Below, in pieces: positions 8,298 through 16,416 of a stretch of 32,970 nt of DNA. The notes below the pieces were generated by a model, which was not told the origin of the DNA, searched no databases, and saw only the letters and a list, made by a program, of their open reading frames with translations. The stretch covers positions 1-32,970 of the forward strand of contig CANPZP010000017.1 of assembly GCA_947589115.1 (NCBI GenBank), written 5' to 3'. The position numbers were made by a program, and so were the translations under genes. This stretch comes from Candidatus Gastranaerophilales bacterium. Its GTDB lineage: Bacteria > Cyanobacteriota > Vampirovibrionia > Gastranaerophilales > Gastranaerophilaceae. Numbering within the stretch: position 1 is the first letter of the stretch; every line of letters starts with the position of its first letter.

Positions 8298-9063
8298 AAT
8301 TGTCTGATTGAACTTTCGCCGAATAACCTTTTGACCTCAATTGAGATGCCAATTCATTTGCATTATCTTTATTATCAAAAGTTCCCGCCTGTATAACATA
8401 ACCGTTAGCTGTTTTTTTAATAAACGGAATAATATTTAATCTTTCTCTAATTATATTATCTCTTGCAACGGTAGCTTCATCAACGGAAGAAAAAGTTCCG
8501 ACAATAACTTTATTTATAGATGATTTAGAACTCATATCCGTCTTTTTGGGAAGAGGGATAACTCCTGAATTTTCAGCTGCTTTTCTAAAATCAGCTTTAA
8601 TATAATCAATTTGCTGTTTATTGGGAGCAGGTGCTTTTTTTACTTTTTCTTCAGTATTATTATCTGTCTTTTTCGGTTTTTCATCATAATCCTTTTTTTT
8701 AGGAGCTTCAATAACAGCCTTGTTACGTCCGGAATCCTCAGTACTATCATTATTGTATTCATTGTCAGGCTCTAATAATTTCGGTTCTTTTTCACCTGCC
8801 GAGGGGAGTTCATCTTCTTCTTGAATCCATTTTAATCTTTCATCAATTGTTTTTTCTTCCAATGCAATATCAGAATCCGAAAGAGTTATGGGTTCTGAAT
8901 TACCTATTGCAACATCAACATCCGGAGAAAATGAATCAACAATATACGATAGTCCGAATAAAGTAAGCGCAAATATACACGCAAACAATAAAAAATATTG
9001 AAAGAAATGATTTTTTTTCTTTTTTCTGCGTCTTTTTGGCTGTTCGTTATGCTGTTCTTGCAT
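8296..9063 (-). CDS. Membrane-anchored SPOR-domain protein
   Basis: A 255-residue type II membrane protein. The cytoplasmic N-terminus is very basic (KRRRKKKKNHF, about 10-20). One membrane helix spans about 20-42. A low-complexity periplasmic linker rich in Lys, Glu, Pro and Asn runs to about 178. The last 75 residues form a SPOR domain (INKVIVGTFSSVDEA, then GYVIQAGTFDNKDNANELA and a final SKGYSAKV). SPOR domains bind peptidoglycan strands stripped of stem peptides at the septum, so a division or wall role is likely (FtsN/DedD-like layout). It is the last gene of the pheS-to-SPOR run; its ATG shares one base with the stop codon of the DUF366 gene. Confidence 0.88.
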   Translation of the reverse strand: MQEQHNEQPKRRRKKKKNHFFQYFLLFACIFALTLFGLSYIVDSFSPDVDVAIGNSEPITLSDSDIALEEKTIDERLKWIQEEDELPSAGEKEPKLLEPDNEYNNDSTEDSGRNKAVIEAPKKKDYDEKPKKTDNNTEEKVKKAPAPNKQQIDYIKADFRKAAENSGVIPLPKKTDMSSKSSINKVIVGTFSSVDEATVARDNIIRERLNIIPFIKKTANGYVIQAGTFDNKDNANELASQLRSKGYSAKVQSDN

Positions 9064-9626
9064 TAAATAACTCCTCTTACTTTTGTAACTGCAAGATTTA
9101 TATCATCAACTTCATTTTTAAATAAATTAAGCAGTGTTTGGGCAAAATTTTTAACATCTAATATTTTTGCATCATTCAATAAATCCGAAGCATTAACCGG
9201 AGCCCCCTGAGCTTCAATATTTAGTCCGAAATGAATAAGTGTTGAGGTTATCGACTTTGTAGCTATTGATACGGATAATTTTTTATCATTAACAAATAAA
9301 TCGTCACCATCTCTTTTAATTTCAATATCAGGATTTGATTTTTCAATTATCTCCTTAGCCAATGTAACCAATAACCGCTGCATATAGACTGTTTCAACTA
9401 AGGAAGAGTTAAATGATTCATATATAAAATTAAGCATCTTAGCGCTATATATCGGCTCATTATTAATAACATCTTCAATATCAACCATATGAGTTAGGTT
9501 AACATCACATTCACCTATAAAAGCGACAAGCGCATCACCCATTATGTTAAAATTTTTATAAATCCAGTGAGGAGCAAGCTGCTCACCGGTATATTTAATT
9601 TCTTTGTCTATAAATAATGTCTGCAT
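9063..9626 (-). CDS. DUF366-family protein
   Basis: A 187-residue soluble protein matching the DUF366 (PF04017) family. The N-terminal block KYTGEQLAPHWIYKNF and the following GDALVAFIGECDV, VDIEDV and PIYSAKMLNFI are its signature. No catalytic role is established for the family. It starts one base after the stop of queC in the same direction. This tight pairing hints at a link to queuosine or tRNA modification, but this is context only. No signal peptide or membrane segment is visible. The gene belongs to the pheS-to-SPOR run. Confidence 0.88.
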   Translation of the reverse strand: MQTLFIDKEIKYTGEQLAPHWIYKNFNIMGDALVAFIGECDVNLTHMVDIEDVINNEPIYSAKMLNFIYESFNSSLVETVYMQRLLVTLAKEIIEKSNPDIEIKRDGDDLFVNDKKLSVSIATKSITSTLIHFGLNIEAQGAPVNASDLLNDAKILDVKNFAQTLLNLFKNEVDDINLAVTKVRGVI

Positions 9627-9627
9627 A

Positions 9628-10323
9628 TTAAACCTTTAAAAATATCTTATCAATTATGGCATGTCCATTATTATTTTCAAGGGCTCTTTTTAATCTTAAA
9701 CACGACTCGCATTGTCCGCAATTTTTTTCATAACCGCAATAACAACTGTATATTAATTCAAAAGGAACATTTAATTTTATGGCAAGTTCTGCAATTTGAG
9801 TTTTATTAAGATTAATTAAAGGGGCAATAACTTTAACTTCAGCATTCGATGAATTTTTTAAAGATAAATTAATGGATTCAATAAATTCAAGTGAATTATC
9901 TTTAAAAGTTTCAGCCTCTTCACTGTTAGCCCCGATAACAATGGAATTATACCCTAATGCCTCGCAAAAACACGCTGCAATGTTAACAAATAGTGCATTT
10001 CTGTTAGGAACCCAAACGTCATGTGCTGATTTTTTAGTAATATCAATATTATCCAAATCATCTTGAGTTAATTCTGGTAATGATTTATTTGTTATTAATG
10101 AAGAATCAGAAATTTCTTTTAACCAATCAAGATTGATACATTTATGTTTTATGTTATAAAAACTTGATATTTTTTGAGAAAAATAAAGCTCACGTTCAAA
10201 AGACTTTTGACCGTAATTAAAAGTTAAAGCAAGAATCTGTGAACAAGAAGGAATAATATCCGCCAAAGAAACAACAGAATCAAGACCGCCTGATAATAAA
10301 ACAACAGCTTTATTCTTTGTCAT
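9628..10323 (-). CDS. queC: 7-cyano-7-deazaguanine (preQ0) synthase
   Basis: QueC converts 7-carboxy-7-deazaguanine to preQ0 using ATP and ammonia, on the path to queuosine in tRNA. The P-loop LLSGGLDSVVSL lies at the N-terminus, and the C-terminal zinc site has CYCGYEKNCGQCESCLR (four conserved cysteines). I choose the ATG at 10323 (protein MTKNKAVVLL, 231 residues) because AAGGA lies about 10 bases upstream and this places SGG near residue 11, as in E. coli. Earlier starts are a TTG at 10347 and an ATG at 10341. With the chosen start it overlaps the HEAT gene by 14 bases. Other queuosine genes (queD, queE, queF, tgt) are not in this window. Confidence 0.95.
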   Translation of the reverse strand: MTKNKAVVLLSGGLDSVVSLADIIPSCSQILALTFNYGQKSFERELYFSQKISSFYNIKHKCINLDWLKEISDSSLITNKSLPELTQDDLDNIDITKKSAHDVWVPNRNALFVNIAACFCEALGYNSIVIGANSEEAETFKDNSLEFIESINLSLKNSSNAEVKVIAPLINLNKTQIAELAIKLNVPFELIYSCYCGYEKNCGQCESCLRLKRALENNNGHAIIDKIFLKV

Positions 10324-11281
10324 TTTCTTCAATTCCTTCATCTTCAAATGCTAAATCCTGCTTTAAATTTATAGCTTCTTCTTTTGCATAATCAGGCGAA
10401 TTTTCGTCGTTAATTATTTCTTCCAAAATACTGTCACCAAGCAGGTTGTATAAAGCGGTAACGGCATTTTGTACTACTTCTCTGTTAGAATCATAAAGCA
10501 TTTCTTTTATAAGTTTAGGCGCTCTGTCATCCTCTGAGTTCATTAACACTTCTATTGCATTAATTCTCACTCTTACAGATTCATCTCTAAGAGATTTTAC
10601 AACCGCATTAAAAGCTCTGTCCCCTTTGAAATTGAGTTTATTCAAAGCTTCAAGCGCTCTTTCTTTTAAAAATGTAAATTTATCTAAAAGTCCCTTTTTG
10701 CTCTCGAGTATGGAAACAAGTGAATCAACGGCTTTTGAATCTCCTATCATACCCAATGCCGAAACTGCAGATTCTTTTACATACACTGATGATTCTTCCT
10801 CATCTTCAACTATGTTCATCAAAGGTAAAACGGCATATTTATCTCCTATTTTCCCGAGAGCTTCCGCACAGGATAATTTTACCTTATAGTTTTCGTCTTT
10901 ACTGTTTAAACAATATAATAGAGGATAAACACACTGAGAATCTTTTGTATTGGCTAAAACTTTCGTTATATTTATTCTTATTCTTGTTAAATTATCCGTA
11001 TCTTTTATTCTTTGAGAAAGTTTTTCTTTCATTATCAAAGAATCAATTAAAACAGGTATACTTGATTTACTTCTGTACTTATCTATTTTTTGAAGCAAAA
11101 ACATTAATATTTCATATGAGTCAGATTTATCAAAAAAGTAATTATATATTAAAATTAAACTGTCGTTATCATAATCAGCACTTAAAGCAACAATATTATT
11201 TATAGCATCTTTAGGATGTTGAGTATTGACTATATTACATTCATTAACCAAGCTTTCGAATGGTATATTATTTTCTTCCAT
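10310..11281 (-). CDS. HEAT-repeat protein
   Basis: A 323-residue, all-helical protein with several HEAT/PBS-lyase-like repeats from about residue 85 to 300. Repeats show the pattern (A)(V)xxLxxxL..(D)xxxxVRxxAxxALGxxGD, for example AEALGKIGDKYAVLPLMNIV, AVSALGMIGDSKAVDSLVSI and IEVLMNSEDDRAPKLIKEML. The last 20 residues are acidic. Such proteins act as scaffolds; in cyanobacteria related repeats attach bilins to phycobiliproteins, but no phycobilisome gene is present here. No signal peptide is seen. The start has only a weak GAG ribosome site. The stop overlaps the start of queC, so the two are translationally coupled. The partner is unknown. Confidence 0.85.
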   Translation of the reverse strand: MEENNIPFESLVNECNIVNTQHPKDAINNIVALSADYDNDSLILIYNYFFDKSDSYEILMFLLQKIDKYRSKSSIPVLIDSLIMKEKLSQRIKDTDNLTRIRINITKVLANTKDSQCVYPLLYCLNSKDENYKVKLSCAEALGKIGDKYAVLPLMNIVEDEEESSVYVKESAVSALGMIGDSKAVDSLVSILESKKGLLDKFTFLKERALEALNKLNFKGDRAFNAVVKSLRDESVRVRINAIEVLMNSEDDRAPKLIKEMLYDSNREVVQNAVTALYNLLGDSILEEIINDENSPDYAKEEAINLKQDLAFEDEGIEENDKE

Positions 11282-11341
11282 ATCTCACATGCATTAGTAC
11301 TTTATAATAGGATATAAAAAACAAAGAACTATATCAAGAAT

Positions 11342-11920
11342 TTAATTAAAATTATAATAAGATGAAAACAAGCCCAAATCCTCTGATTTAATTACATTTT
11401 GAACCAACTCATTTATATCAGCGGATATATGAGCATTCTTTAATTTTTCAGGCAGTTTAATATCTTTAGTTGTATTAACATTAACAAAACCGTCATTTAA
11501 TTGTATAAATTCGGAATATAAAGATAAAATATTCTTCCACTCAACAGGGATACTATATTTTATTCCGGTATAATACAGCATATCTCTTTCAAATGAATCA
11601 AAGAAATTTTCCAAAAAATTAACCTGCATAAAAAAATCATATTCTTCTTTTTGTTCATCCGTCAAATTTAAAAAAGGATTATTAATGACGGTTTTCTCCT
11701 CGGTATTTGAAAGGTAGTAAGCCCAAATAAGACATCCGGTATAAAAATCAATATTATTTTTTATATATTTTTCTATTTTGGAATAATACAATTTAAAACG
11801 TGCTCTTTTTTGATGTATTGTTTTAAAGGACATCAATTGAGAATAAACATTATTAACAAAATCATTTAAATTAAGAACTAAATTACCGATACCCGGATCA
11901 AATTCAACACAATCACTCAT
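11342..11920 (-). CDS. Unknown protein, 192 residues
   Basis: I do not recognise this protein. It is soluble, mostly helical, and rich in Tyr, Phe, Asn and Lys (YYTGIKYSIPVEW, IKNNIDFYTGCLIWAYYL). It has no signal peptide, membrane segment or clear catalytic motif. Its ATG shares one base with the stop of hisF, and the HEAT-repeat gene follows 60 bases later, so it is a true member of the pheS-to-SPOR unit rather than a spurious frame. Codon use is like that of its neighbours. It may be specific to this lineage. Confidence 0.75.
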   Translation of the reverse strand: MSDCVEFDPGIGNLVLNLNDFVNNVYSQLMSFKTIHQKRARFKLYYSKIEKYIKNNIDFYTGCLIWAYYLSNTEEKTVINNPFLNLTDEQKEEYDFFMQVNFLENFFDSFERDMLYYTGIKYSIPVEWKNILSLYSEFIQLNDGFVNVNTTKDIKLPEKLKNAHISADINELVQNVIKSEDLGLFSSYYNFN

Positions 11921-12678
11921 TATATTCTAACCTCTATATTGTTTTTAAATAATTCACTTTTTAGTTTTGGGACACTTAATTCATTAAAATGGAAGATTGA
12001 AGCTGCAAGAGCAGCATCAGCCAATCCCGATTTAAAAACTTCAATAAAATGATTGACCTCAGCACCCGCTCCTCCCGAGGCAATAATAGGGATATGAGAA
12101 TTTAAAGCTGCAAGTTTTGTCATCTCAATGTCAAAACCACACTTAGTGCCGTCTTTATCCATTGAAGTTAATAATATTTCACCTGCACCCCTTTTTTGTA
12201 TTTCTTCAATCCAGTAATTAAGTTTTATTCCCGAATTTACTTTTCCGGCATTAATAAAAACATAAAAATCACCGTCATATCTTTTTGCATCAACAGCCAC
12301 AACAACACACTGAGAGCCAAAATAAGATGATGCAGTATTTATTAAATCCGGATTTTTTACCGCTGCCGAATTTATTGCAATTTTATCGGCACCTGCATTT
12401 AAAAGCAGTTTCATATCATCAATTGAATTTATTCCCCCGCCGACAGTAAACGGAATAAAAACATTTTCAGCAACTTTTTTAACCATATCAATAGTTGTTT
12501 TACGTTTTTCATTCGTTGCCGTAATATCCAGAAAAACCAACTCGTCAGCACCGTCATCAGAATACTTCTTCGCAAGAGATACAGGATTGCCTGCATATCT
12601 TAAGTTTTCAAAATTTATACCTTTAACCGTTTGTCCGTTTTTAACATCAAGACAAGGGATAATTCTTTTTGTCTGCAT
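11920..12678 (-). CDS. hisF: Imidazole glycerol phosphate synthase, cyclase subunit
   Basis: HisF takes ammonia from HisH and PRFAR to form imidazole glycerol phosphate and AICAR in histidine synthesis. The TIM barrel of 252 residues is standard. The catalytic aspartates sit in IPCLDVKNGQTVKG (strand 1) and VVAVDAKR (strand 5). The phosphate-binding glycines are in FTVGGGI and IIASGGAGA. TNEKRKTTID and GTKCGFDIEMT are also typical. It lies two bases after pheS and overlaps the next gene by one base. HisH and other his genes are absent from this window, so the pathway is dispersed here. Confidence 0.96.
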   Translation of the reverse strand: MQTKRIIPCLDVKNGQTVKGINFENLRYAGNPVSLAKKYSDDGADELVFLDITATNEKRKTTIDMVKKVAENVFIPFTVGGGINSIDDMKLLLNAGADKIAINSAAVKNPDLINTASSYFGSQCVVVAVDAKRYDGDFYVFINAGKVNSGIKLNYWIEEIQKRGAGEILLTSMDKDGTKCGFDIEMTKLAALNSHIPIIASGGAGAEVNHFIEVFKSGLADAALAASIFHFNELSVPKLKSELFKNNIEVRI

Positions 12679-12680
12679 AT

Positions 12681-13715
12681 CTAAAATTGGTTTAAAAATC
12701 TAACATCATTATTAAAGAATAATCTTATATCATTAATTGCATATTTAAGCATAGCAAGTCTTTCAACCCCCATGCCAAATGCGAAGCCCGAATAAATTTC
12801 AGGGTCAATACCTACATTTTTAAGAACATTTACATGCACCATGCCTGCCCCTAAAACTTCGAGCCAGCCGGAACCAGAACATGTTCTGCAGCCTTTTCCG
12901 CCGCACATTATACATTGAACATCAACTTCCGCACTGGGTTCGGTAAAAGGAAAATAACTTGCTCTGAATCTTGTAGGACGTGATGCTCCGAAATAAAGTC
13001 TTACAAACTCATTTAATATACCCTTCAAATCAGCGAATGTAATATCTTTATCCACTAAAAGTCCTTCAATTTGATGGAAGAGATTATTTTTTCTGGCGCT
13101 AACAGATTCGCATCTGTACACTCTGCCGGGAGAAATAACTCTAACTGGAGGATTTTGATTGAGCATTTGTCTGATTTGAGCACCCGATGTCTGGCTTCTT
13201 AATATTACATTCGGCGCAACCTTCGTATAAAATGTATCCTGCATATCTTTTGCCGGATGATTAGGCGGGAAATTTAACATATCAAAATTTATATATTCCG
13301 TTTCAACTTCCGGACTATACTCCTGAGGCATAACAGAAAAACCCAACCCCTGAAATATTTCAACTATTTCATTTATTGTTTGAGTTAAAGGATGCACCTT
13401 CCCTTGCGGTCTGAAATCAGAAGGAAGTGTTATATCTATTCTTTCGGATTCTAATTTATTATTTAACTGAACTTTATAAAGTTTTTGCATTTTTTCATCA
13501 ATTTGTTTATCAAGTTCATTAAATATATTATTAGCTAAAGCTCCAATAGTCCTTTTTTCTTCATCAGATAAATCTTTTAAATTCTTCTTTATTGAATTTA
13601 ATTCACCTTTTCTGCTTAAATACTTGAGTTTTACATTTTCCAAAGCATCAAATGTTTGTGCGTTTATAATTTCTTCAGCAGCATTTTTGTATATTTGTTC
13701 CAGTGTATTTTTCAT
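12681..13715 (-). CDS. pheS: Phenylalanine-tRNA ligase, alpha subunit
   Basis: The catalytic subunit of the alpha2-beta2 phenylalanyl-tRNA synthetase. The N-terminal coiled coil (about 1-85) binds tRNA. The class II core shows motif 2 (GRVYRCESVSARKNNLFHQI) and motif 3 (GFAFGMGVERLAMLKY). A cysteine cluster CIMCGGKGCRTCSGSGW lies before motif 3, as in many bacterial PheS. At 344 residues it is full length. Its GAGGAT ribosome site is clear. The beta subunit gene pheT does not follow; hisF does, so pheT must be elsewhere. It is first in a seven-gene unit with a promoter just upstream. Confidence 0.96.
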   Translation of the reverse strand: MKNTLEQIYKNAAEEIINAQTFDALENVKLKYLSRKGELNSIKKNLKDLSDEEKRTIGALANNIFNELDKQIDEKMQKLYKVQLNNKLESERIDITLPSDFRPQGKVHPLTQTINEIVEIFQGLGFSVMPQEYSPEVETEYINFDMLNFPPNHPAKDMQDTFYTKVAPNVILRSQTSGAQIRQMLNQNPPVRVISPGRVYRCESVSARKNNLFHQIEGLLVDKDITFADLKGILNEFVRLYFGASRPTRFRASYFPFTEPSAEVDVQCIMCGGKGCRTCSGSGWLEVLGAGMVHVNVLKNVGIDPEIYSGFAFGMGVERLAMLKYAINDIRLFFNNDVRFLNQF

Positions 13716-13750
13716 AAATCCTCGATTATTAAACTTTATAAGATACTAAA

Positions 13751-13779
13751 ATTATAAGACAAAGATAAATACATGTACA
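13751..13779 (-). promoter_or_regulatory. Sigma70-type promoter for the pheS unit
   Basis: On the minus strand TGTACA is followed after 17 bases by a perfect TATAAT. The predicted start is near 13744, giving a leader of about 28 bases with GAGGAT before the pheS ATG. The -35 box is weak (four of six). Confidence 0.5.
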
Positions 13780-13831
13780 TTAGAATATGGCAGTTATTTA
13801 AATTATGATATACTAAATCAGGGGATAAAAA

Positions 13832-15379
13832 ATGGTAATAAAAAAAGCAATATATCTACTAATATTTTTTATAACGGCAAACATATCGGCATACGGACAA
13901 AATACCGAAGAAACTGACAATTCCGGACTCAGAACAATGTTTCAAAACAATCAAGCCGTAATATATTCATTAAATATAAGAACTTTTAATGCAAACGATA
14001 AAAACGGAAACGGAATAATAGATTTTTCACTTGGTGAAACCTCCGGTTCATTTATTAACGCAATTGAACGTTTAGATGAATTAAAATCTCTTGGTATAAA
14101 TACAATACACCTGCTTCCTATAACTCCCACGGGCAAAATAAAAGCACTCGGAACGGCAGGTTCTCTGTATTCAATGGCTGATTTTACATCACTTAATTTA
14201 CAGCTGTCGGATTCACAAAGCGATTTATCCCTAAAAAATCAGGCAAAAAAATTTTTTGATGAATGCCACAAAAGGAATATAAAAGTAATAGTTGATTTGC
14301 CAAGCTGCGGAGCTTACGATTTATATATTAACAGACCTGATTTGTTTGCAGTTGACGAACAAAATAATCCCGTTATTCCCGCTGATTGGACTGACGTCAG
14401 ATTGTTCTATGTTCCTAATGACAATAAAAAATTGTTTAAATCAGATATTTATATTCTTCATAAATTTTTTATTGATTACATGATTAATTTAGGCGCTGAC
14501 GGAATAAGAGCAGATGTCGCAACAATTAAACCGTATAATTTCTGGCATGAACTGATAAAATATGCAAGAAGCAAGAAAAAAGATTTTCTGTTTTTGGCAG
14601 AAGCCTCTGAAAGCTGGAAACAACCCGCTTCGGATAAAGCATATTTTACCGACTATAAAAAATTACTTGAAGCAGGCTTTGACGGCTATTACGGCGACTA
14701 TTTTAACTTAAATAATTGGGAAACCTCAGAACCGTTCTATGAATCCATAATAACAAGAGAAAATTTCTTAACAAAATATGACGAAAAAAAATCAACCATA
14801 GGCAGTTTTGAAACACATGACATTATAAGTCCTCTTTTATTCGGAGGAGAAAACTATTCAAAAATAATAATATGGCTAAATGCTACTCTTCCTTTAAATC
14901 CGTACTATGTTGACGGATTTTTACAAGGAGATGATTATCTGTATAATTATTCAAATAAAAAAGCATCGGAAACATATACGGATGATGAATATTATTACGT
15001 ACACCAAGGGCAGATAGATATATTCAATTTTTCAAGAAAACCCACAGGCGATACTTCAGTCTTAATTGATGAACAAAAATTGGCTATGGATACAAGAAAT
15101 AAGAATCTTGAACAAATTACTCACGGTCAATTCATAAAACTTAACTCAAATAATAATAAAATATTTGCATACCAAAGGGTACTAAATAATAGAGCTGTAA
15201 CAGTAATAATAAACAGGAATCTGGCAGCCAGTGAAAACGCATGCCTGAAAATTAAAAATATAACAAAAAAATCAAAAATAAACTTCATAAAAGATACTGA
15301 AAATAAAAATTTAGTAAAATCCACCTTGAATATAGTTATGAAGCCCGCTCAAATTGTTATATTTACCATTGAAAATTGA
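13832..15379 (+). CDS. Secreted alpha-amylase family (GH13) protein
   Basis: A 515-residue glycoside hydrolase family 13 protein with an N-terminal signal peptide (about 1-22, ending near SAYGQ). The barrel begins at IYSLNIRTFNA and contains LGINTIHLLPITPTG. Catalytic residues are visible: nucleophile D228 in GIRADVAT, acid/base E257 in FLAEASE, and D330 with H329 in FETHD. Conserved region I reads VIVDLPS (D155) and lacks the usual NH pair, so substrate binding may differ from a true amylase. An Asp/Asn-rich loop (NDKNGNGIIDF) may bind calcium. The last 100 residues resemble a C-terminal beta domain. It probably acts on alpha-glucans outside the cytoplasmic membrane. Its ATG follows AGGGGA; TGATATACT just upstream may be its promoter. 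Confidence 0.88.
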   Translation: MVIKKAIYLLIFFITANISAYGQNTEETDNSGLRTMFQNNQAVIYSLNIRTFNANDKNGNGIIDFSLGETSGSFINAIERLDELKSLGINTIHLLPITPTGKIKALGTAGSLYSMADFTSLNLQLSDSQSDLSLKNQAKKFFDECHKRNIKVIVDLPSCGAYDLYINRPDLFAVDEQNNPVIPADWTDVRLFYVPNDNKKLFKSDIYILHKFFIDYMINLGADGIRADVATIKPYNFWHELIKYARSKKKDFLFLAEASESWKQPASDKAYFTDYKKLLEAGFDGYYGDYFNLNNWETSEPFYESIITRENFLTKYDEKKSTIGSFETHDIISPLLFGGENYSKIIIWLNATLPLNPYYVDGFLQGDDYLYNYSNKKASETYTDDEYYYVHQGQIDIFNFSRKPTGDTSVLIDEQKLAMDTRNKNLEQITHGQFIKLNSNNNKIFAYQRVLNNRAVTVIINRNLAASENACLKIKNITKKSKINFIKDTENKNLVKSTLNIVMKPAQIVIFTIEN

Positions 15380-15428
15380 TGAAATTATAAAAAAATATAC
15401 ATATTTAACATTATTTTTGTTAAAATAC

Positions 15429-15456
15429 TTGCCAAAAGTTGAAATATAAGTATAAT
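15429..15456 (+). promoter_or_regulatory. Promoter of the HU gene
   Basis: TTGCCA and a perfect TATAAT are separated by 16 bases. The predicted start is near 15463, giving a leader of about 22 bases with an AGAGGAGGT ribosome site. This is the best-formed sigma70 promoter in the window, fitting a highly expressed gene. Confidence 0.75.
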
Positions 15457-15484
15457 TAATTTTGTAATACAAGAGGAGGTTCTT

Positions 15485-15757
15485 ATGAACAAAGAAGAAT
15501 TAGTAAAAGAAGTAGCAAAAAAAGCAAAAGTTTCACAAAAAGCTGCAGCAGATGTTTTAAGTGCAACTATTGACACTGTACAAAAAACAGTTGCTAAAGG
15601 AAAGAAAGTTACTTTAGTTGGCTTTGGTACTTTTGAAGCTCGCAAAAGAAAAGCAAGAACTGGTCGCAACCCTCAAACAGGTGCTGCAATTAAAATTGCT
15701 GCTAAAACTGTTCCTGCATTCTCAGCTGGTAAAAAGTTCAAAGATGCTGTTAAATAG
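15485..15757 (+). CDS. HU-family DNA-binding protein
   Basis: A 90-residue nucleoid protein that bends and compacts DNA as a dimer. The N-terminal helices MNKEELVKEVAKKA and the beta-arm region VTLVGFGTFEARKRKARTGR with NPQTG followed by IKIAAKTVPAFSAGKKFKDAV are textbook HU. It is monocistronic, with a strong promoter, a near-perfect Shine-Dalgarno and a strong terminator. Codon use is biased (GCT, AAA, GTT), as expected for an abundant protein. IHF is unlikely because the sequence follows HU at the arm and the organism is not a proteobacterium. Confidence 0.96.
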   Translation: MNKEELVKEVAKKAKVSQKAAADVLSATIDTVQKTVAKGKKVTLVGFGTFEARKRKARTGRNPQTGAAIKIAAKTVPAFSAGKKFKDAVK

Positions 15758-15772
15758 TTTTTTGTTCTTTAT

Positions 15773-15805
15773 AAAAGAAACTGCCTAATCGGCAGTTTCT
15801 TTTTA
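15773..15805 (+). terminator. Intrinsic terminator after the HU gene
   Basis: AAAAGAAACTGCC pairs over 13 bases with GGCAGTTTCTTTT across the loop TAATC, with the T-run overlapping the 3' arm. Confidence 0.9.
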
Positions 15806-15842
15806 TTATGTTTTCGATATATTAATAAATGTGAATAAGTTT

Positions 15843-16343
15843 ATGAATAATAATGTTTTTAAAAAATTGTCATACGGTGTTTATATAGTAGCCTGTGAAT
15901 ATAACGGTAAATATACGGGTTGTACCGTAAACAGTATTATGCAAATTACATCCGACCCTGCAATAATTGCTTTGAGCGTAAATCATGAAAATTATACGCA
16001 TGTCTGTATTGAAGAAACAAAAAAGTTTTCAATATCAATTCTGTCAGAGCAGTCAAACCCTTTAGCAATAGGCACGTTTGGTTTTAGAAGCGGCAGAGAT
16101 TGCAATAAATTTGATATTATACCATATGATATTAAAAATTCTCTTCCCGTTATAAAAGATGCATGTGCGTATTTAATTTGTGAACTAAAAGGAAAAATTG
16201 ATACGCATTCTCATACCGTTTATATAGCAGAAGTCATTGACGGAGATGTTTTAAACGATATAAAGCCTATGACGTACGAATATTATCACAATGTAATAAA
16301 AGGCAAAAGTCCAAAGACTGCGCCTACTTACATTAAGGAATAA
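15843..16343 (+). CDS. Flavin reductase family protein
   Basis: An FMN-binding split-barrel protein of the flavin reductase family, which uses NAD(P)H to reduce flavins or acts as part of a redox relay. Family features are KLSYGVYIVACEYNGKYTGCTVNS at the N-terminus (shown here in two parts: KLSYGVYIV and YTGCTVNS), a central IALSVNHENYTH, and GTFGFRSGRDCNKF. The C-terminal half has TVYIAEVIDGD and MTYEYYH, as in the rubredoxin-associated flavin reductases. The start is uncertain: I use the ATG at 15843 (166 residues); a GTG at 15831 is in frame, and neither has a clear ribosome site. It stands alone between two terminators. Confidence 0.88.
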   Translation: MNNNVFKKLSYGVYIVACEYNGKYTGCTVNSIMQITSDPAIIALSVNHENYTHVCIEETKKFSISILSEQSNPLAIGTFGFRSGRDCNKFDIIPYDIKNSLPVIKDACAYLICELKGKIDTHSHTVYIAEVIDGDVLNDIKPMTYEYYHNVIKGKSPKTAPTYIKE

Positions 16344-16363
16344 TTAATAACAATCTAATTAAT

Positions 16364-16394
16364 AAAGACCCCTCTAACAAAGAGAGGTCTTTTT
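16364..16394. terminator. Terminator between flavin reductase and serA
   Basis: AAAGACC and CTCT pair with AGAG and GGTCTTT across the loop AACAA, with one C-A mismatch. T-runs lie on both sides, so it can serve both converging genes. Confidence 0.8.
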
Positions 16395-16416
16395 AGATTA
16401 AAATCAAAAAGTAATA

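Noticed and set aside
10324-10347. Upstream TTG start for queC
   Set aside because: The ATG at 10323 has a better ribosome site and gives the N-terminal length usual for QueC.
10720-11205. 161-codon plus-strand frame opposite the HEAT-repeat gene
   Set aside because: It is antisense to a well-supported gene with clear repeats, and its Leu/Tyr-rich composition is what an opposite frame of A/T-rich coding DNA gives.
10310-11281. Phycobilin lyase
   Set aside because: The HEAT repeats resemble those of lyases only in general form; no phycobilisome gene is present and the neighbours are unrelated.
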